From the NCBI GenBank assembly GCA_021927905.1, contig BLLK01000045.1, positions 1 to 64,000 of the forward strand: DNA of 64,000 nt, given 5' to 3'. The notes below the pieces were generated by a model, which ran no database searches, was not told where the DNA came from, and saw nothing but the letters and a program-made list of their open reading frames with translations. The stretch's first letter is position 1; each line of letters starts with the position of its first letter. This document shows positions 10,152 through 20,514 of the stretch, in pieces. The stretch is from Chaetoceros tenuissimus (taxonomy: Eukaryota; Bacillariophyta; Thalassiosirophyceae; Chaetocerotales; Chaetocerotaceae). Position numbers and translations under genes: made by a program.

Positions 10152-12751
10152 CTATTTGTTTCTTAAATGAGGAGGGATATATCTACCTCCTGGTGCAGAT
10201 GCAGAACCATTTCCATCTTTGTTTCTTAGATGTGGAGGCACATAACTTCCTTTCGCAGGAGCTGGTGCAGGTGCTGGAAGAGATTCCTTCACTGCTTCCA
10301 CATTATCTAGAGGACTTTCATCCTTGGCATCGTCACCCCAAGTATCTTCTTCCTCCTTCACCGTTTCAACAGAGATAGTCTTTTTCTCTTTCTTCTTTTT
10401 ATCCTTTTTAGAATCGTCCTTTTTTATGACTGAGGCATCGCCACGCAGTTGTCCCTTTTGTTCTCCTTCAATGCCCATTTCAGCTCTCATGTCCATCTTA
10501 AAAGACTGGATATCCCCCTTATACTTCTCAATTCGTTTATTATCACAAATCCAAATTTCTTTTGCAACTTGTGAGATAAGTCGCATATCGTGAGAAACCA
10601 ACACCATTCCACCTACAAACTCATTCACAGCATTTGCAAGAGCATCAATACTTTCCATATCAAGACTGAGAGATAAATTGTAAGCACTTGGGACCATTAA
10701 GTAGGAAATGTAAACATATCATACTTACTGATTTGTAGGCTCGTCTAGCAGCAAGATGTGCGGACAGTCCTTTCCGAGTTTCGAAAACACAACTCTACTC
10801 TTTTGTCCATCACTCAACTCTTCCATCTTTTGCATTTGCATTTTCCCAGAGACTCCAAATCGTCCAAGATACTTACGAAGCTCTTCTCGCGGCATATCTG
10901 GATATTCCTTCTCAAAGAATTCGAGAGGTGTCAATTCCAAATCAAGAACATCCACAAAATGCTGCGTGAATCTACCCATTTTTAAATGGCCATGAGGGCG
11001 AATATCGCCGAGTGTAGGAAGCAACTCTCCAGCCATTAACTTTACTAATGTTGTTTTACCTGTTTTTGCATTTTGTGTTAGACATTGAATAAAATAAAAC
11101 AAAATCAGTTGCAAGTTTAAGACACAGTACCTGCTCCATTCGGTCCGACCAAAGCGACCCGCGAATCCAAATCAACACCAAAGTTTACGTCAGTATATAG
11201 TGGCTCGCAATTAGGATATCCAAATGACACATCATGAAATGCCAAGACGGGAGGTGGTAAATGACCTGGATCTGGAAATTGAAAGTTCATTGGTTTCTCT
11301 TGTTCAGGTTTTTCTGTCAAACCAGCTCTTATCATCTTTGCAAGAACCTTTTCCTTCGACTGCGCTTGCTTTGCATTTTTACTTGTTCCGTGCCCAAACC
11401 TTGCAATGTATTCCTTCATACTCTTAATTTGTTCCTGCTCCCATTCATATCTCTTCATCTGATTCTCTTCCTTCTCAGACTTTGTCTTGATGAATTGATC
11501 ATAGTTTCCATCATAGTATTCTAGCCTTCTCTTGTTGGTGAAATGAATAGTATGCGTGCAAACATTATTCATAAAATCTTGTGAATGAGAAATAAGAAGC
11601 AAAATCTTATCCCACTTTGAAAGGTATTCCTCAAGCCAAATGACAGCCTCCATATCCAGACTTAAAAGATAATTTGTAAGTGTTTGTAATGACATATATC
11701 TAGAGAAGCAAGCAAATCATACGTAAACACATCATACTTACTGGTTAGTAGGCTCATCAAGTAGCAGAAGGGTTGGTTGGATGAATAATGCTCGGGCAAG
11801 AGAGACTCTCATTCTCCAACCTCCACTAAAGTCCTTTGTTTTCTTCCCTTGCATTTCATGGGTGAATCCAAGACCTTTTAGAATAGAACGAGCTCTTGTT
11901 TCAGCAGTTGATGCATCCAAAGCATCAAGGCGATCATAAACGTAGTTCATCAAATCCATAAGCTTCTCTTGTTGTTCTTCCAAAGTAAATTCACTATCAT
12001 CTTGACCCGAACCATCATCCTCGGCAAGAGCAGACAAAGCATCATTGAGGCTTTCAGCTTCCTTTTCCAACCTCTCACGTTCCTCATCTACACTCATGAC
12101 AGCTTCAAGAGCAGTTACTGTGTCAGAAGCTTCAATCTCTTCCTTCAAATGAAAAACATCAATTCCATCTGGAATAGGCACAGCTCTTGCACCGAGAGCT
12201 TTCATAAATGTACTCTTTCCACAGCCATTCCTCCCAATCAGAGCATAGCGATTACCATGATTGAGAACAATCTCAGAATGATCCAGCATGACCATTCCTT
12301 TATGTTGCAAAGTGAAATCTTGTACATTAACATCTCTACTACGAGCATCTACTCCTTTCTTCGAGGTTGCAAATGTACAAATAGTTCCTTCAGTAGCTAA
12401 TGCATCTGCAGCCTCATTTGATACCGAAAGATCTTTGTTTCCACTCAATCCTTCTTGTGCCGATTTCAGTGCCTCAGCAGCAATCTCAGCCTTGGTCTTC
12501 TCCTTAGTTTCATCTTCTTTCTTGCCTTTACCCTTGGCCTTCTTCTTAGCCTCACGCTTTGCCTTAGCTAAAGCCTTTTTCTCCTCTTTGGTGAGTTTCT
12601 TTTCAAACAACTCATCGTCTCCTCCTCCCATAGCTGCATCACGAAGATCTTTTCCGACAATGCCTTCATATTCGTCCGCACGGCCCTGCAAGTCACGCTC
12701 AAAAGCTTCTCTCGCTAGTTTCTCTTTCTTCTGATGCCATTTAGAACTCAT
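10152..12751 (-). CDS. ABCF2: ABCF2/ARB1-type ABC ATPase with PPHLRNK tail
   Basis: Four exons, 12751-11742, 11660-11131, 11059-10729 and 10665-10152, give 794 residues; introns are 81, 71 and 63 nt. ABCF proteins lack membrane domains and act on ribosomes; yeast Arb1 works in 40S/60S biogenesis. After a lysine-rich N-terminus come NBD1 ([34 protein letters not shown]), a linker with NYDQF and [19 protein letters not shown] typical of ABCF2, and NBD2 ([28 protein letters not shown]). Introns 1 and 3 split the same His codon of DEPTNH in both NBDs. The tail carries two copies, [10 protein letters not shown] and [10 protein letters not shown], resembling the eIF4E-binding motif of DDX3. Start at 12751 was preferred to an upstream in-frame ATG at 12997 because [11 protein letters not shown] is family-like. 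Confidence 0.92.
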
Positions 12752-13278
12752 GTTTTCATAAAGAGTGATGAAGTTGGGGTGTGAAGTTTCACTTTCTAAT
12801 GATATGTAAAGAAGTAAAAAGAGGATGAAAAGATGAGCACTATCCCATATCCCATCTCTAATGATTGCACTTATCCCTGTCGGATAGGAAGTAAGAGAGA
12901 AAGAGGAAGAAAAGAGAGAGGAGAAAAATTCCAGTTCTGTTTGTGTATGCAACATATTCATAATCTTCATATGTTTTATAACTAAAGCTTTCATCATTTT
13001 TTTCTATTCATACGTTACTAATGCAATTTTTGATATCTTAGAATATTGCAAAAAAGAAGCGTTGAAAGTGCATGAAAAGAAAAATGAATTCCGTTTTCGA
13101 AATGTTGGTGTCAAAAGTGGGAATGCTTGAAAAGATGTCATTACTTTTCGCAACAAGACCAAAAACAAAATAAGGAGTGCGAAAGCAAAGATGATGATCA
13201 ACACTCCACATAATTTTGCAAGACAATTACACTTCAAAACTCGCCTTCGAATAGCATCTCCACCAAACTTATATAGAG
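12752..13278. other. divergent intergenic region, ABCF2 / 2OG oxygenase
   Basis: Both flanking genes start here and diverge. A purine-rich tract (GA-rich on the plus strand) at about 12890-12925 is the only visible compositional feature. No gene is supported. Confidence 0.5.
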
Positions 13279-14487
13279 ATGCGCGTTCTTTATCAGCTAG
13301 GACTGAACCTATGCTTGTTCGGATTTGGATTAGGGTATGAGATACGATATGGTTCGCAGGATAGATTCTGGAGACACCACGCCGAACAAAAGAGCTTGAT
13401 CATCGATGGTATCGACTACTATACAACCATAGACTCATGTCTTGACGATAAGTTAACTAAGCAAGAAAGACAAGATGTCAAAACTCACATTGCTGAGAAT
13501 AGAAAAGTTGGAAAACTATACGAAGACACACATCACGACGTCTACATGATGGTCATCGTAGAGCAAGCTCTTGCACCAATTCATGCAAAGGCAGTAACAG
13601 CTTTGGCATCTTGTGTACAGGAAATTTTACCAGAGTTTTATGAGTGTCGTCCATTGGCAAAAGAACTTGGAAGTAAGAAGGATCTAGGAGGAAATTGCCC
13701 AACGCATTTGGAAGCTCTTCTTTCAATATTCTTGCCAGAAATCACTGTAGAAATGAAACGCACCCTTCAAGTAGCATACGATGAAGCAGGATGGGATACT
13801 GCTGCGCTTCCAGAGGGCGAATGGGAAGAAGAGCCTGACGTATTCGTATTGCCACCTCCAAGAGATGTAGGTTTGAGAGCTACAGAGATATTAACCTATA
13901 CAGATAAATTCAAGAATATGAGGGATCACAGTGATGGTAGATCAAATAAATATACGGTCAATTACGCTTTAAAAGGCAAAGATGAGTATGAAGGTGGAGA
14001 ATTCTACATTCGACATGAGGATGGGGAAGAAACGACTTACGTGAAGCCGGACAAATACGACGCAATTATTTTCTTAGGAGGAAACTATTACCATGGAATC
14101 ACTGAAATCACTTCAGGGAAACGTGAAATGTTTTGCAGTGAATATTGGGCTTACCCTGATGCTCCATTAGGGTCTACACTATGGCACAACGGTAGTAAAA
14201 GAATGACGAAGTACGTGGATTTGTGTGACAAAGAAGCGAAGAAACACAATGGACCATGCAAGGTTGATTATTTTGCCATAGATGAAGGTGCTAGTGAGCT
14301 TGGTCAAAAGGAGAAAGAGAATGAAAAAGAAGAGGAAGATGACGATGAAGAGCATCGCAACATGGTCCTCAAAGTGGCTAGAAGTGTTCTTGATGGAGGT
14401 GATGTTACATCTGATGAATTAGAACTTGCAATGAAGCATCTCCTTTACCTCGACAGTCTTTCGATGGATGATGGGGATGAATTTTAA
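13279..14487 (+). CDS. 2-oxoglutarate/Fe(II) oxygenase, prolyl-hydroxylase-like
   Basis: The intronless 402-residue frame starts with a hydrophobic stretch (residues 3-20) that looks like a signal peptide, so the protein probably enters the secretory pathway. The catalytic core shows the facial triad in order: H217-S-D219 (in RDHSDGR), the distal H272 in NYYHGIT, and R282 in SGKRE, the likely 2-oxoglutarate-binding residue; YEGGEFYI precedes the distal His as in P4H-type enzymes. Such enzymes hydroxylate protein or small-molecule substrates using Fe(II), O2 and 2-oxoglutarate. The C-terminus is acidic (about 350-362). Substrate is unknown; a phytanoyl-CoA-type enzyme is less likely given the P4H-like spacing. 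Confidence 0.8.
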   Translation: MRVLYQLGLNLCLFGFGLGYEIRYGSQDRFWRHHAEQKSLIIDGIDYYTTIDSCLDDKLTKQERQDVKTHIAENRKVGKLYEDTHHDVYMMVIVEQALAPIHAKAVTALASCVQEILPEFYECRPLAKELGSKKDLGGNCPTHLEALLSIFLPEITVEMKRTLQVAYDEAGWDTAALPEGEWEEEPDVFVLPPPRDVGLRATEILTYTDKFKNMRDHSDGRSNKYTVNYALKGKDEYEGGEFYIRHEDGEETTYVKPDKYDAIIFLGGNYYHGITEITSGKREMFCSEYWAYPDAPLGSTLWHNGSKRMTKYVDLCDKEAKKHNGPCKVDYFAIDEGASELGQKEKENEKEEEDDDEEHRNMVLKVARSVLDGGDVTSDELELAMKHLLYLDSLSMDDGDEF

Positions 14488-15697
14488 GGGAGAATGATTG
14501 TGTTTATATGATACTTTTGTAGGTTAAAAAAAGTAATGGAGTTTTATTGAGTTCAATATAGATAATACTCCGCTATTTACCTTTTACTTTTTAAAGTTTT
14601 TGTTCCGTCTAGAACGTAAATAGACGACATAGAGGCGTAATCTTTTTCAAATTTATTCAAGGAATCATTTATATTTCACATTGTAATACACCATGGTGCT
14701 GAGTAGACTTTTGAAAAGGATATGTTACTTTGACTATCCAATGCTGAACTATCAAAATTGACGGAAGTGATCGATAGCCTCATAGTGCTCTAGCTAGATA
14801 GTAAAATTTCAAACTGAAAATTCTATTTCGTTTTCTACGAGTGATGATTAGATAGGAAGCTGATTCCATAAACAATTAATTACGTAGTACTGAACTCAAT
14901 TAATATTGATGTATATATCACGTCGCACAGGAGTAGAAGAGATGTTAGAGTTAAAAATATATGATTTTGAAAGTTATAGACAGTTTACTTACTTTTGAGC
15001 TAGTGACAGAGTAAATCAACAAATAATAGTATTGAAGTAGCTATAATAAAAAGGAATTGTGAAATTGCTAATTCATATTCACATTCATATTCATTCAATT
15101 AGTTTACCATGGTACCATACGTATTCTCTTTTTCTTAAAAAAAAAAAAAGTTCTCAATGGGTGCGCGTTAGGCTAAAATTATACGACTGATAGGCGGGAA
15201 AAGAGTAAAATGTCTGTTTCAAGTGTTCTTTGGCGCCAAACACACAAACCTAACTGACAAACAGATTGGTTTCGATGAACGAAAAAGCTGCATCAACAAA
15301 GGTGCACCTCTCATAACTAACTCACGGTGGTAACAACCAAGTCACCCCACGTTAGACTAATCTTTAGACATCGTTCTAGTTTTGTAGCGTGGAATCATAG
15401 ATTGCAGAGTGAAGGAATCGTAGAAGGAATATATTCTCGAGCCAATCTCACAACACTGTCCAGGACCATCAGTTTCTCTACTCTAGGTGGGAATTTCAAA
15501 ACTTCATTTCCATCAACTTCTTCTCCCTTACGTTCATAAGATCGCGGGATATTCATAGTTGTCGAAACTAGATTTTACTACAAGTACATTTACATCTCAG
15601 GGGTTTCAATTACTGTCTCTAGAAAGCAGGAGAGCTTACAAAGTGCCGTTCCTTTTTACATATCTACTATATACACAACATACACTTTTGATACATC
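14488..15697. other. 1.2-kb intergenic region, no gene seen
   Basis: This is one of the longest non-coding stretches. It is very A+T-rich, carries a 13-A run at 15137-15149, and near 15230-15700 becomes less A+T-rich, which would suit the promoter and leader of the downstream gene. Short open frames at 15327-15539 and 15559-15768 have no recognisable domain. Confidence 0.55.
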
Positions 15698-17218
15698 ATG
15701 AATCAGAATTCTACAGATGGCAACAATCCCTCTGGACCACCACCGATAGGAGGCAGGACTGGAAATAGTCCCCTGGCACCGCTGGACTCAATTTTCAACG
15801 ATACCGATGCATCAAGAGAAGAGTTTACCCAGAGATACATGGATAACCCTGTTTTTGCACAAAATCAACGCCCTCCTCCTCATGACTATGGAAGATCTCC
15901 CTATGATAACAGGCCGCCTCCTAATGATCCATATCGTTATGGCTCATATCCTCCTCCACCAGGTCCTCCTGATGTGGCAGCTAGATCACCAGGGCATCAA
16001 GGAAACCAGCCAGATATGTCTGGAAGGCAGCAGCCACCGGGAGGACCAGGAGCTTGGCAGCAGCCACCAGGACCAGGTAATTATCCTCCTCCACCAGCAG
16101 CAGGAGGACAAGCACCGCAAGATCCATGGTATGGGAACAGGGATAATACAGGGGCTACAACATCTCAACACTCACCTCAGAGACAGATGATGCCTCAAGA
16201 CCAATACGACAACAGTCAATACCCTCCTCACATGAGACCGCCACATGATAATCACTATCCATATCCACCTCCATATTCTCCAAGTCATAATCATGGTTAC
16301 CCTCCTCAGTACCCTCCTTATCCTCCTAGGCCATACCCTGATCATCGTCCTCCACCTGATCCGCGCTATGGAAGCTATCCTGGAGGTTATCCTCCATACC
16401 CACCACCATATGACTATCATGGTTACTACGGACAAAGGGGGCCACCAGGAGGACCACCTCCATATGGTGGTCCACCTGGTTACAATTATCCTCCAGGACC
16501 AGGAGGTCAAATGCCTATGCCAATGTATCCTGGAATAGCTTACATTAAAGATATCAACGAAAACGATGTCCTTTGTGGAAGAGGAGGAGCAACCAACTCT
16601 CATTCAGGTAATAGATCTTATCGAAAACTAGTGAAAAAGTTCAAGGATAAATATCTCAAAGCGAAGAAGAAGCAGAAACCAGCTGTTGCAGCAGAGGTGG
16701 TTGACATTATTCGTAAGCTTGATCCACCGGGAAGATTCCTCAAGAAGGATAAGGATACTGGTTGGTACACTGATATTGGTGATGCGAGAGCGAAGGAGAA
16801 GACAAGTCAGGCTCTAAGAGAGGGAGCACCTCTTATTCGAAAACAAATGAGTGAGGGAACATATGTTGTTGAGTTTTCGAGTGATGATGACAGTGTTGTA
16901 ACTCCTCCAATTCCAGGAGAAGAAAAGGAAGAGAAAAAGGAAGAGAAAAAGGAGACGAGAAAATCACCTGGACCAAAGGCTGATAACAGTGCAAATGATG
17001 AGGCGAAGGATAAGTCCAGTGATGAAAAAGAAGGGGATGATGGTAAGAAACGGGGAGCAGAAGATGATATTACAGGAGAATCTCCTTTGAAAAAGCAAAT
17101 GACAAGTAAAGACGACGACAAGGAAGATCTCGGAGAGGATTTTGACCCTCCAAGAAACGAAGGGAGTAACAAGGAGGCCAAGGAAGAAACTGAAACTTCA
17201 AAGGAGGCTGCTCTGTAG
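15698..17218 (+). CDS. Proline-rich DUF6824-domain protein (copy 1)
   Basis: The intronless 506-residue protein has a long Pro/Gly/Tyr-rich low-complexity N-terminus (about residues 10-270, many YPPP and PPYP units), then a compact basic domain at about 278-380 beginning IKDINENDVLCGRGGATNSH and containing RSYRKLVK, DPPGRFLKK and ALREGAP. This is the DUF6824 domain, which I know mainly from diatoms and relatives. A highly charged, acidic, Lys/Glu-rich tail follows, with EESPLKKQ-like segments. No signal peptide or membrane span is seen. The basic domain beside disordered tails suggests a nuclear, perhaps DNA-linked role, but that is inference. The copy at 40275-41618 has the same architecture. 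Confidence 0.88.
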   Translation: MNQNSTDGNNPSGPPPIGGRTGNSPLAPLDSIFNDTDASREEFTQRYMDNPVFAQNQRPPPHDYGRSPYDNRPPPNDPYRYGSYPPPPGPPDVAARSPGHQGNQPDMSGRQQPPGGPGAWQQPPGPGNYPPPPAAGGQAPQDPWYGNRDNTGATTSQHSPQRQMMPQDQYDNSQYPPHMRPPHDNHYPYPPPYSPSHNHGYPPQYPPYPPRPYPDHRPPPDPRYGSYPGGYPPYPPPYDYHGYYGQRGPPGGPPPYGGPPGYNYPPGPGGQMPMPMYPGIAYIKDINENDVLCGRGGATNSHSGNRSYRKLVKKFKDKYLKAKKKQKPAVAAEVVDIIRKLDPPGRFLKKDKDTGWYTDIGDARAKEKTSQALREGAPLIRKQMSEGTYVVEFSSDDDSVVTPPIPGEEKEEKKEEKKETRKSPGPKADNSANDEAKDKSSDEKEGDDGKKRGAEDDITGESPLKKQMTSKDDDKEDLGEDFDPPRNEGSNKEAKEETETSKEAAL

Positions 17219-17536
17219 TGATGTAATATCTAAGAAAGAATATTTATTTTAGTGGTGGTAGTCCAGTTTTTTATGAAAATATTTTCACAGAAATGGAAGT
17301 ATCTAAATTAGCCTGATGAAACCAAGATGCAACCGTTGCACGACCACAATTTTGGATGAGATGAGAACTCTGATCGCCGAAACAAAATGGCCCGTCGTCT
17401 TTTTCACTTTTCACACACCTTCCTCTTCTTTTTGAAGACAGAGAGAGACAGTTAGTTAGTTACCTTCTTTGTATCCTTACACATAGAAGATAAACTGAAA
17501 CTATAGGTACCAAGCTTGCTGAAACATTGTATCAAA
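17219..17536. other. intergenic, no gene seen
   Basis: This gap lies between two plus-strand genes and should hold the 3' end of the DUF6824 gene and the promoter of the membrane-protein gene. A TTAGTTAGTTA direct repeat sits near 17451-17461. Confidence 0.5.
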
Positions 17537-18536
17537 ATGGGAAAAGTTAATCCATCAGCTCCGCCTATTGTAGACGCGAAGCCTGTGGATCCAAGTGATG
17601 CATCTAGAATCTCTTCGACCTCCACAGCTCCGTCTGATACAAGTTCGACACCATATTCTTCCATGACTTCTGAGCTTGTTGGTTCCGTTGCAGAGGGGCA
17701 GACTATTTACATTAGAGCCGTCTATCGTACCTTCTTACATAGATTTTCTCTCTTTGTGAACTTCTTTGTAATTCTTTCAGCTTTTGGAATTGCAGTAGGT
17801 CAAATTTGGGGAATGGCCATAAAACAGTTGAGTAGTTTTTTGTTGTTGAGATGGGTAGATGGTTCATTAGGATTTACCTGTCTTTTCGTGTAGTTTGAGT
17901 CGTGAGAAAATCCTTTTTTTTCGATTTTTCATTTGAAACTAACACATGTTTTATCCTATTTTTTAAATAGCACTGTTTTCCTAGAGACTCTTTTGAGATC
18001 ATATATGATTGGAATCTCTGGTATGATTGTGTTAAATGAAATAGAATCCGTGACTTTGTTGAAGAGCAGTCCTATTCTGTACAAATACCCTTGGCGTGGA
18101 GTTTTTTGTAAGTACGATGATTTCATTTTACATTTGGTTTCACATATAAATTCCTAATTCTTTTTCAGACACTTTCTTCGGTGCACTCGGTACACTTCTG
18201 AATGACATTGGAAATGATGATTACGTAAATAATTGGAATAGATACAAATACAACAACTACAACAATAACAGTAGTGGCTACGTCACATTTCAAATTCCAT
18301 CCTTGGAGCATTTCATCGAAATTTTCATTGGAGTCACAAGTCGTCTTCTTTTCTTTATGGGATGTGTCTACTTCTTGATGGGAATTTTATTCCTTCAATC
18401 AAAAGTAAATAGAGATGTTGAAGAGTTCAGACATCGTCTAAGAATGTGCAATGAAAGTTTCGGAAATCATCAAGATGTTATGCAAAGAAGAGTTGGAGGA
18501 AGACTTGCAGAGGAAATTGGAATGACTCATGTTTAA
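17537..18536 (+). CDS. Multi-pass membrane protein of unknown function
   Basis: I read three exons: 17537-17826, 17971-18107 and 18169-18536, giving 264 residues. The exon 2/3 join (T|AC, GTAAGT donor, TTTTCAG acceptor) is firm; the first donor (GTTGAG at 17827) was chosen because it is in the required phase and is less certain. A Ser/Thr/Pro-rich N-terminus (to about residue 55) is followed by hydrophobic segments LFVNFFVILSAFGIAVG, YMIGISGMIVLN, YTFFGALGTLL and a last helix FIGVTSRLLFFMGCVYFLMG, then a basic/coiled C-terminus. A short Asn/Tyr-rich loop precedes the last helix. I recall similar uncharacterised membrane proteins in diatoms but cannot name a family or function. Confidence 0.72.
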
Positions 18537-18654
18537 AGTGGAGGAAAGGTGTGCTGTGATGTGTATGTAGTATTGTGCAATTATAAAGTCAAACTTTTTT
18601 GAACAAACTCAGTTTCATTATTCCTATTTCTATTGGTATGACATTACGGACCAA

Positions 18655-19980
18655 TTAGAGCCACACCTTCAGTCTTGACATAAAAGTAAATGCTGTCTGT
18701 TCCACAAGTTCGACTCTTTCACTTACGGTGTATCCTTCAGGAGGTTTGATTCCCCATTTTTCTTCAGCCCTTTCTAACATTTTTAAGATGTCATCGTTTA
18801 TAAGAAATGCAGTTTCAATGTCAGTCGTTTTCTTTTGTTGTTGGAGGACTGCTTCTATTTGTTTTATGCGGTCTGGATATGTTATATTTGCAGGTACGGT
18901 TATACCTAGCTTTTGTTCAAGAGCTTGTAGTTGTGAACCAAGATCTCCATGAACTTGTGATCCATTAGCTTGTGACAAACTAATCTCTTCGCCTCCGCTT
19001 TTCGGTGTCTGTAACTCATCAGTACTTTCTTCAGTACTAAACCTTTTCAACACTTCAGGTACTGGGAGTAGACCTGTTCCTAAACATTTATGACAGTACT
19101 TGCTTTCAAAAGATGACTTAGCCTCATCAGGAACTTTTTCATCCTTTGATAAATCGATTGTTGTTGTCTTTGCTTGTATGTTAGATGGAGATTTTTTATC
19201 AGACTCTCCTGAAGGTTCGACAGTAGCATCCGATATGCTTGTTTTTACATCTTCAATTTTTGAATCTCCGAGCCTTTGCCTCTTTCGCTGTTGTCTAGAA
19301 GAATCGTGTTGCTGCTTTTCAACCAATTTCTTGCGTTCCCTATTCACACAGTCAGTTAAAACACATCGGACATAATCTTTTGCCTGTTTTGAATTCATTT
19401 CAGTGTATGCATTTTGATCTGTAACATATAGCAGAAAGCGGCCTTTTGGGTTTTGACTAATTACTTCATTATATATCTTGGACGCAATCTTTTCTCGTCC
19501 GGTATCGTCGGATTGCACATATCTTTTGTAATATTTTTTGAGACAGGTCCGATAAAATTCGTTACCTTTATGGCTTCCACTTGAAGGACCTTTACCATGG
19601 GTGACGTCGTTTTCTCCTATCTTTGTAATCATTTCAAGTGCCTGTCGTGATCCATTAGTTGACGGAGTAGAATATTCATATTGGTTAGTTTGTGGAGGTA
19701 TGTTGTTATAGACAGGTGCAGGTGGATTTCTAGGATATGTAGTTGGTGCGGGAGGAGGGTAATTTTGATAAGAATCGTAGTAAGCTGGATCTTGACGTTG
19801 AGGACTTGACCTATTAGCATAGTTATAATAAGGTGCCTGTTGATCTTGCATAATGGGTTGTGGTGCTATGGGTTGTAAAAGATTATTCGTCATAGTGTCA
19901 GGTCTACCACTATTTGGAGGAAGCTCGTTCTGGTTTTGTTCTCCACCAGTGCTTGGATCAAAAAATGCCTGCGTCACCAT
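18655..19980 (-). CDS. Divergent DUF6824-domain protein (copy 2)
   Basis: The intronless 441-residue protein has a short Pro/Tyr/Gln-rich N-terminus (about 1-110), a domain at about 117-215 that starts MITKIGENDVTHGKGPSSGS and keeps the DUF6824 landmarks (NDV-x-x-G-x-G, F/Y-R-x-x-x-K-K, NPKGRFL, K-Q-A-K), and a C-terminal region with CHKCLG (a CxxC that could bind metal) and a coiled-coil stretch (about 335-420). Against copies 1 and 3, Cys in VLCGRGG is replaced and the domain is clearly diverged. It converges on the upstream membrane-protein gene, their 3' ends being about 120 bp apart. Function unknown. Confidence 0.8.
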   Translation of the reverse strand: MVTQAFFDPSTGGEQNQNELPPNSGRPDTMTNNLLQPIAPQPIMQDQQAPYYNYANRSSPQRQDPAYYDSYQNYPPPAPTTYPRNPPAPVYNNIPPQTNQYEYSTPSTNGSRQALEMITKIGENDVTHGKGPSSGSHKGNEFYRTCLKKYYKRYVQSDDTGREKIASKIYNEVISQNPKGRFLLYVTDQNAYTEMNSKQAKDYVRCVLTDCVNRERKKLVEKQQHDSSRQQRKRQRLGDSKIEDVKTSISDATVEPSGESDKKSPSNIQAKTTTIDLSKDEKVPDEAKSSFESKYCHKCLGTGLLPVPEVLKRFSTEESTDELQTPKSGGEEISLSQANGSQVHGDLGSQLQALEQKLGITVPANITYPDRIKQIEAVLQQQKKTTDIETAFLINDDILKMLERAEEKWGIKPPEGYTVSERVELVEQTAFTFMSRLKVWL

Positions 19981-20514
19981 TTTTTCAGGTTATAAAATAA
20001 AACAAGATAAATTGTAAGCCAGTATATCTTAGCTTGGAATTGGGGATTGGAATACAGGAAGCAAGCAGCAACAACAATGAAAAATGAGACTATTTGATGA
20101 TGTACTATCTGCGGTACAGCGTACAGCGTACAGCGGTCAGTGCACGACAAAAAGGTGCGGAAGCGAGGAGGAGGAAATACACCGTACCTATGCAGCAAGG
20201 GAGAGAGCTATCTTTACGTACATACGTACGAGTACTACGTGTCTTTCTTTGCTCGTCATTGTACTTTTAAAAATATACTTAATATATTTTAAAAGATCTG
20301 ATATCAGAGATACTATCACTCGTATCTCTACCTAAGTGTCCTTTTTTTGAATAACCGATCACAGGTCGTCTTCCTGTTTGTGCTTGGGCTGGGAAATTCC
20401 TCTCTATGGTGTAATCTGGAGCGGGAAGAAGTCACATGCATAGTTCCTACACAATGTAAACGTAAAACGGCTTAAGGCAATTTACAAAGATAGTGCAATT
20501 AAATTATATTTTAA
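19981..20514. other. intergenic region with short repeats
   Basis: The region is upstream of the divergent DUF6824 gene and downstream of the RBR gene, both minus strand. It contains three perfect GTACAGC units at 20114-20134 and a GTAC-rich patch at 20216-20240. No gene is supported; the 83-codon frame at 20084-20335 is repeat-derived and featureless. Confidence 0.5.
20114..20134. repeat. (GTACAGC)x3 tandem repeat
   Basis: Three adjacent perfect 7-bp units lie about 140 bp upstream of the divergent DUF6824 gene start. This could be a simple repeat or a clustered binding site; nothing decides between them. Confidence 0.8.

Noticed and set aside
12752-12997. In-frame N-terminal extension of ABCF2 to an ATG at 12997
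   Set aside because: The extra 82 residues are hydrophobic and unlike the family; the conserved-looking start is at 12751.
15327-15768. Two overlapping 70-codon frames before DUF6824 copy 1
   Set aside because: They lack domains and the second overlaps the true start in another frame; the region reads as a promoter and leader.
16172-16603. Long antisense frames opposite the proline-rich genes (also 40557-41009 and 40952-41392)
   Set aside because: These are composition shadows of the Pro/Tyr/Gly codons and carry low-complexity Trp/Arg or His/Ile strings.
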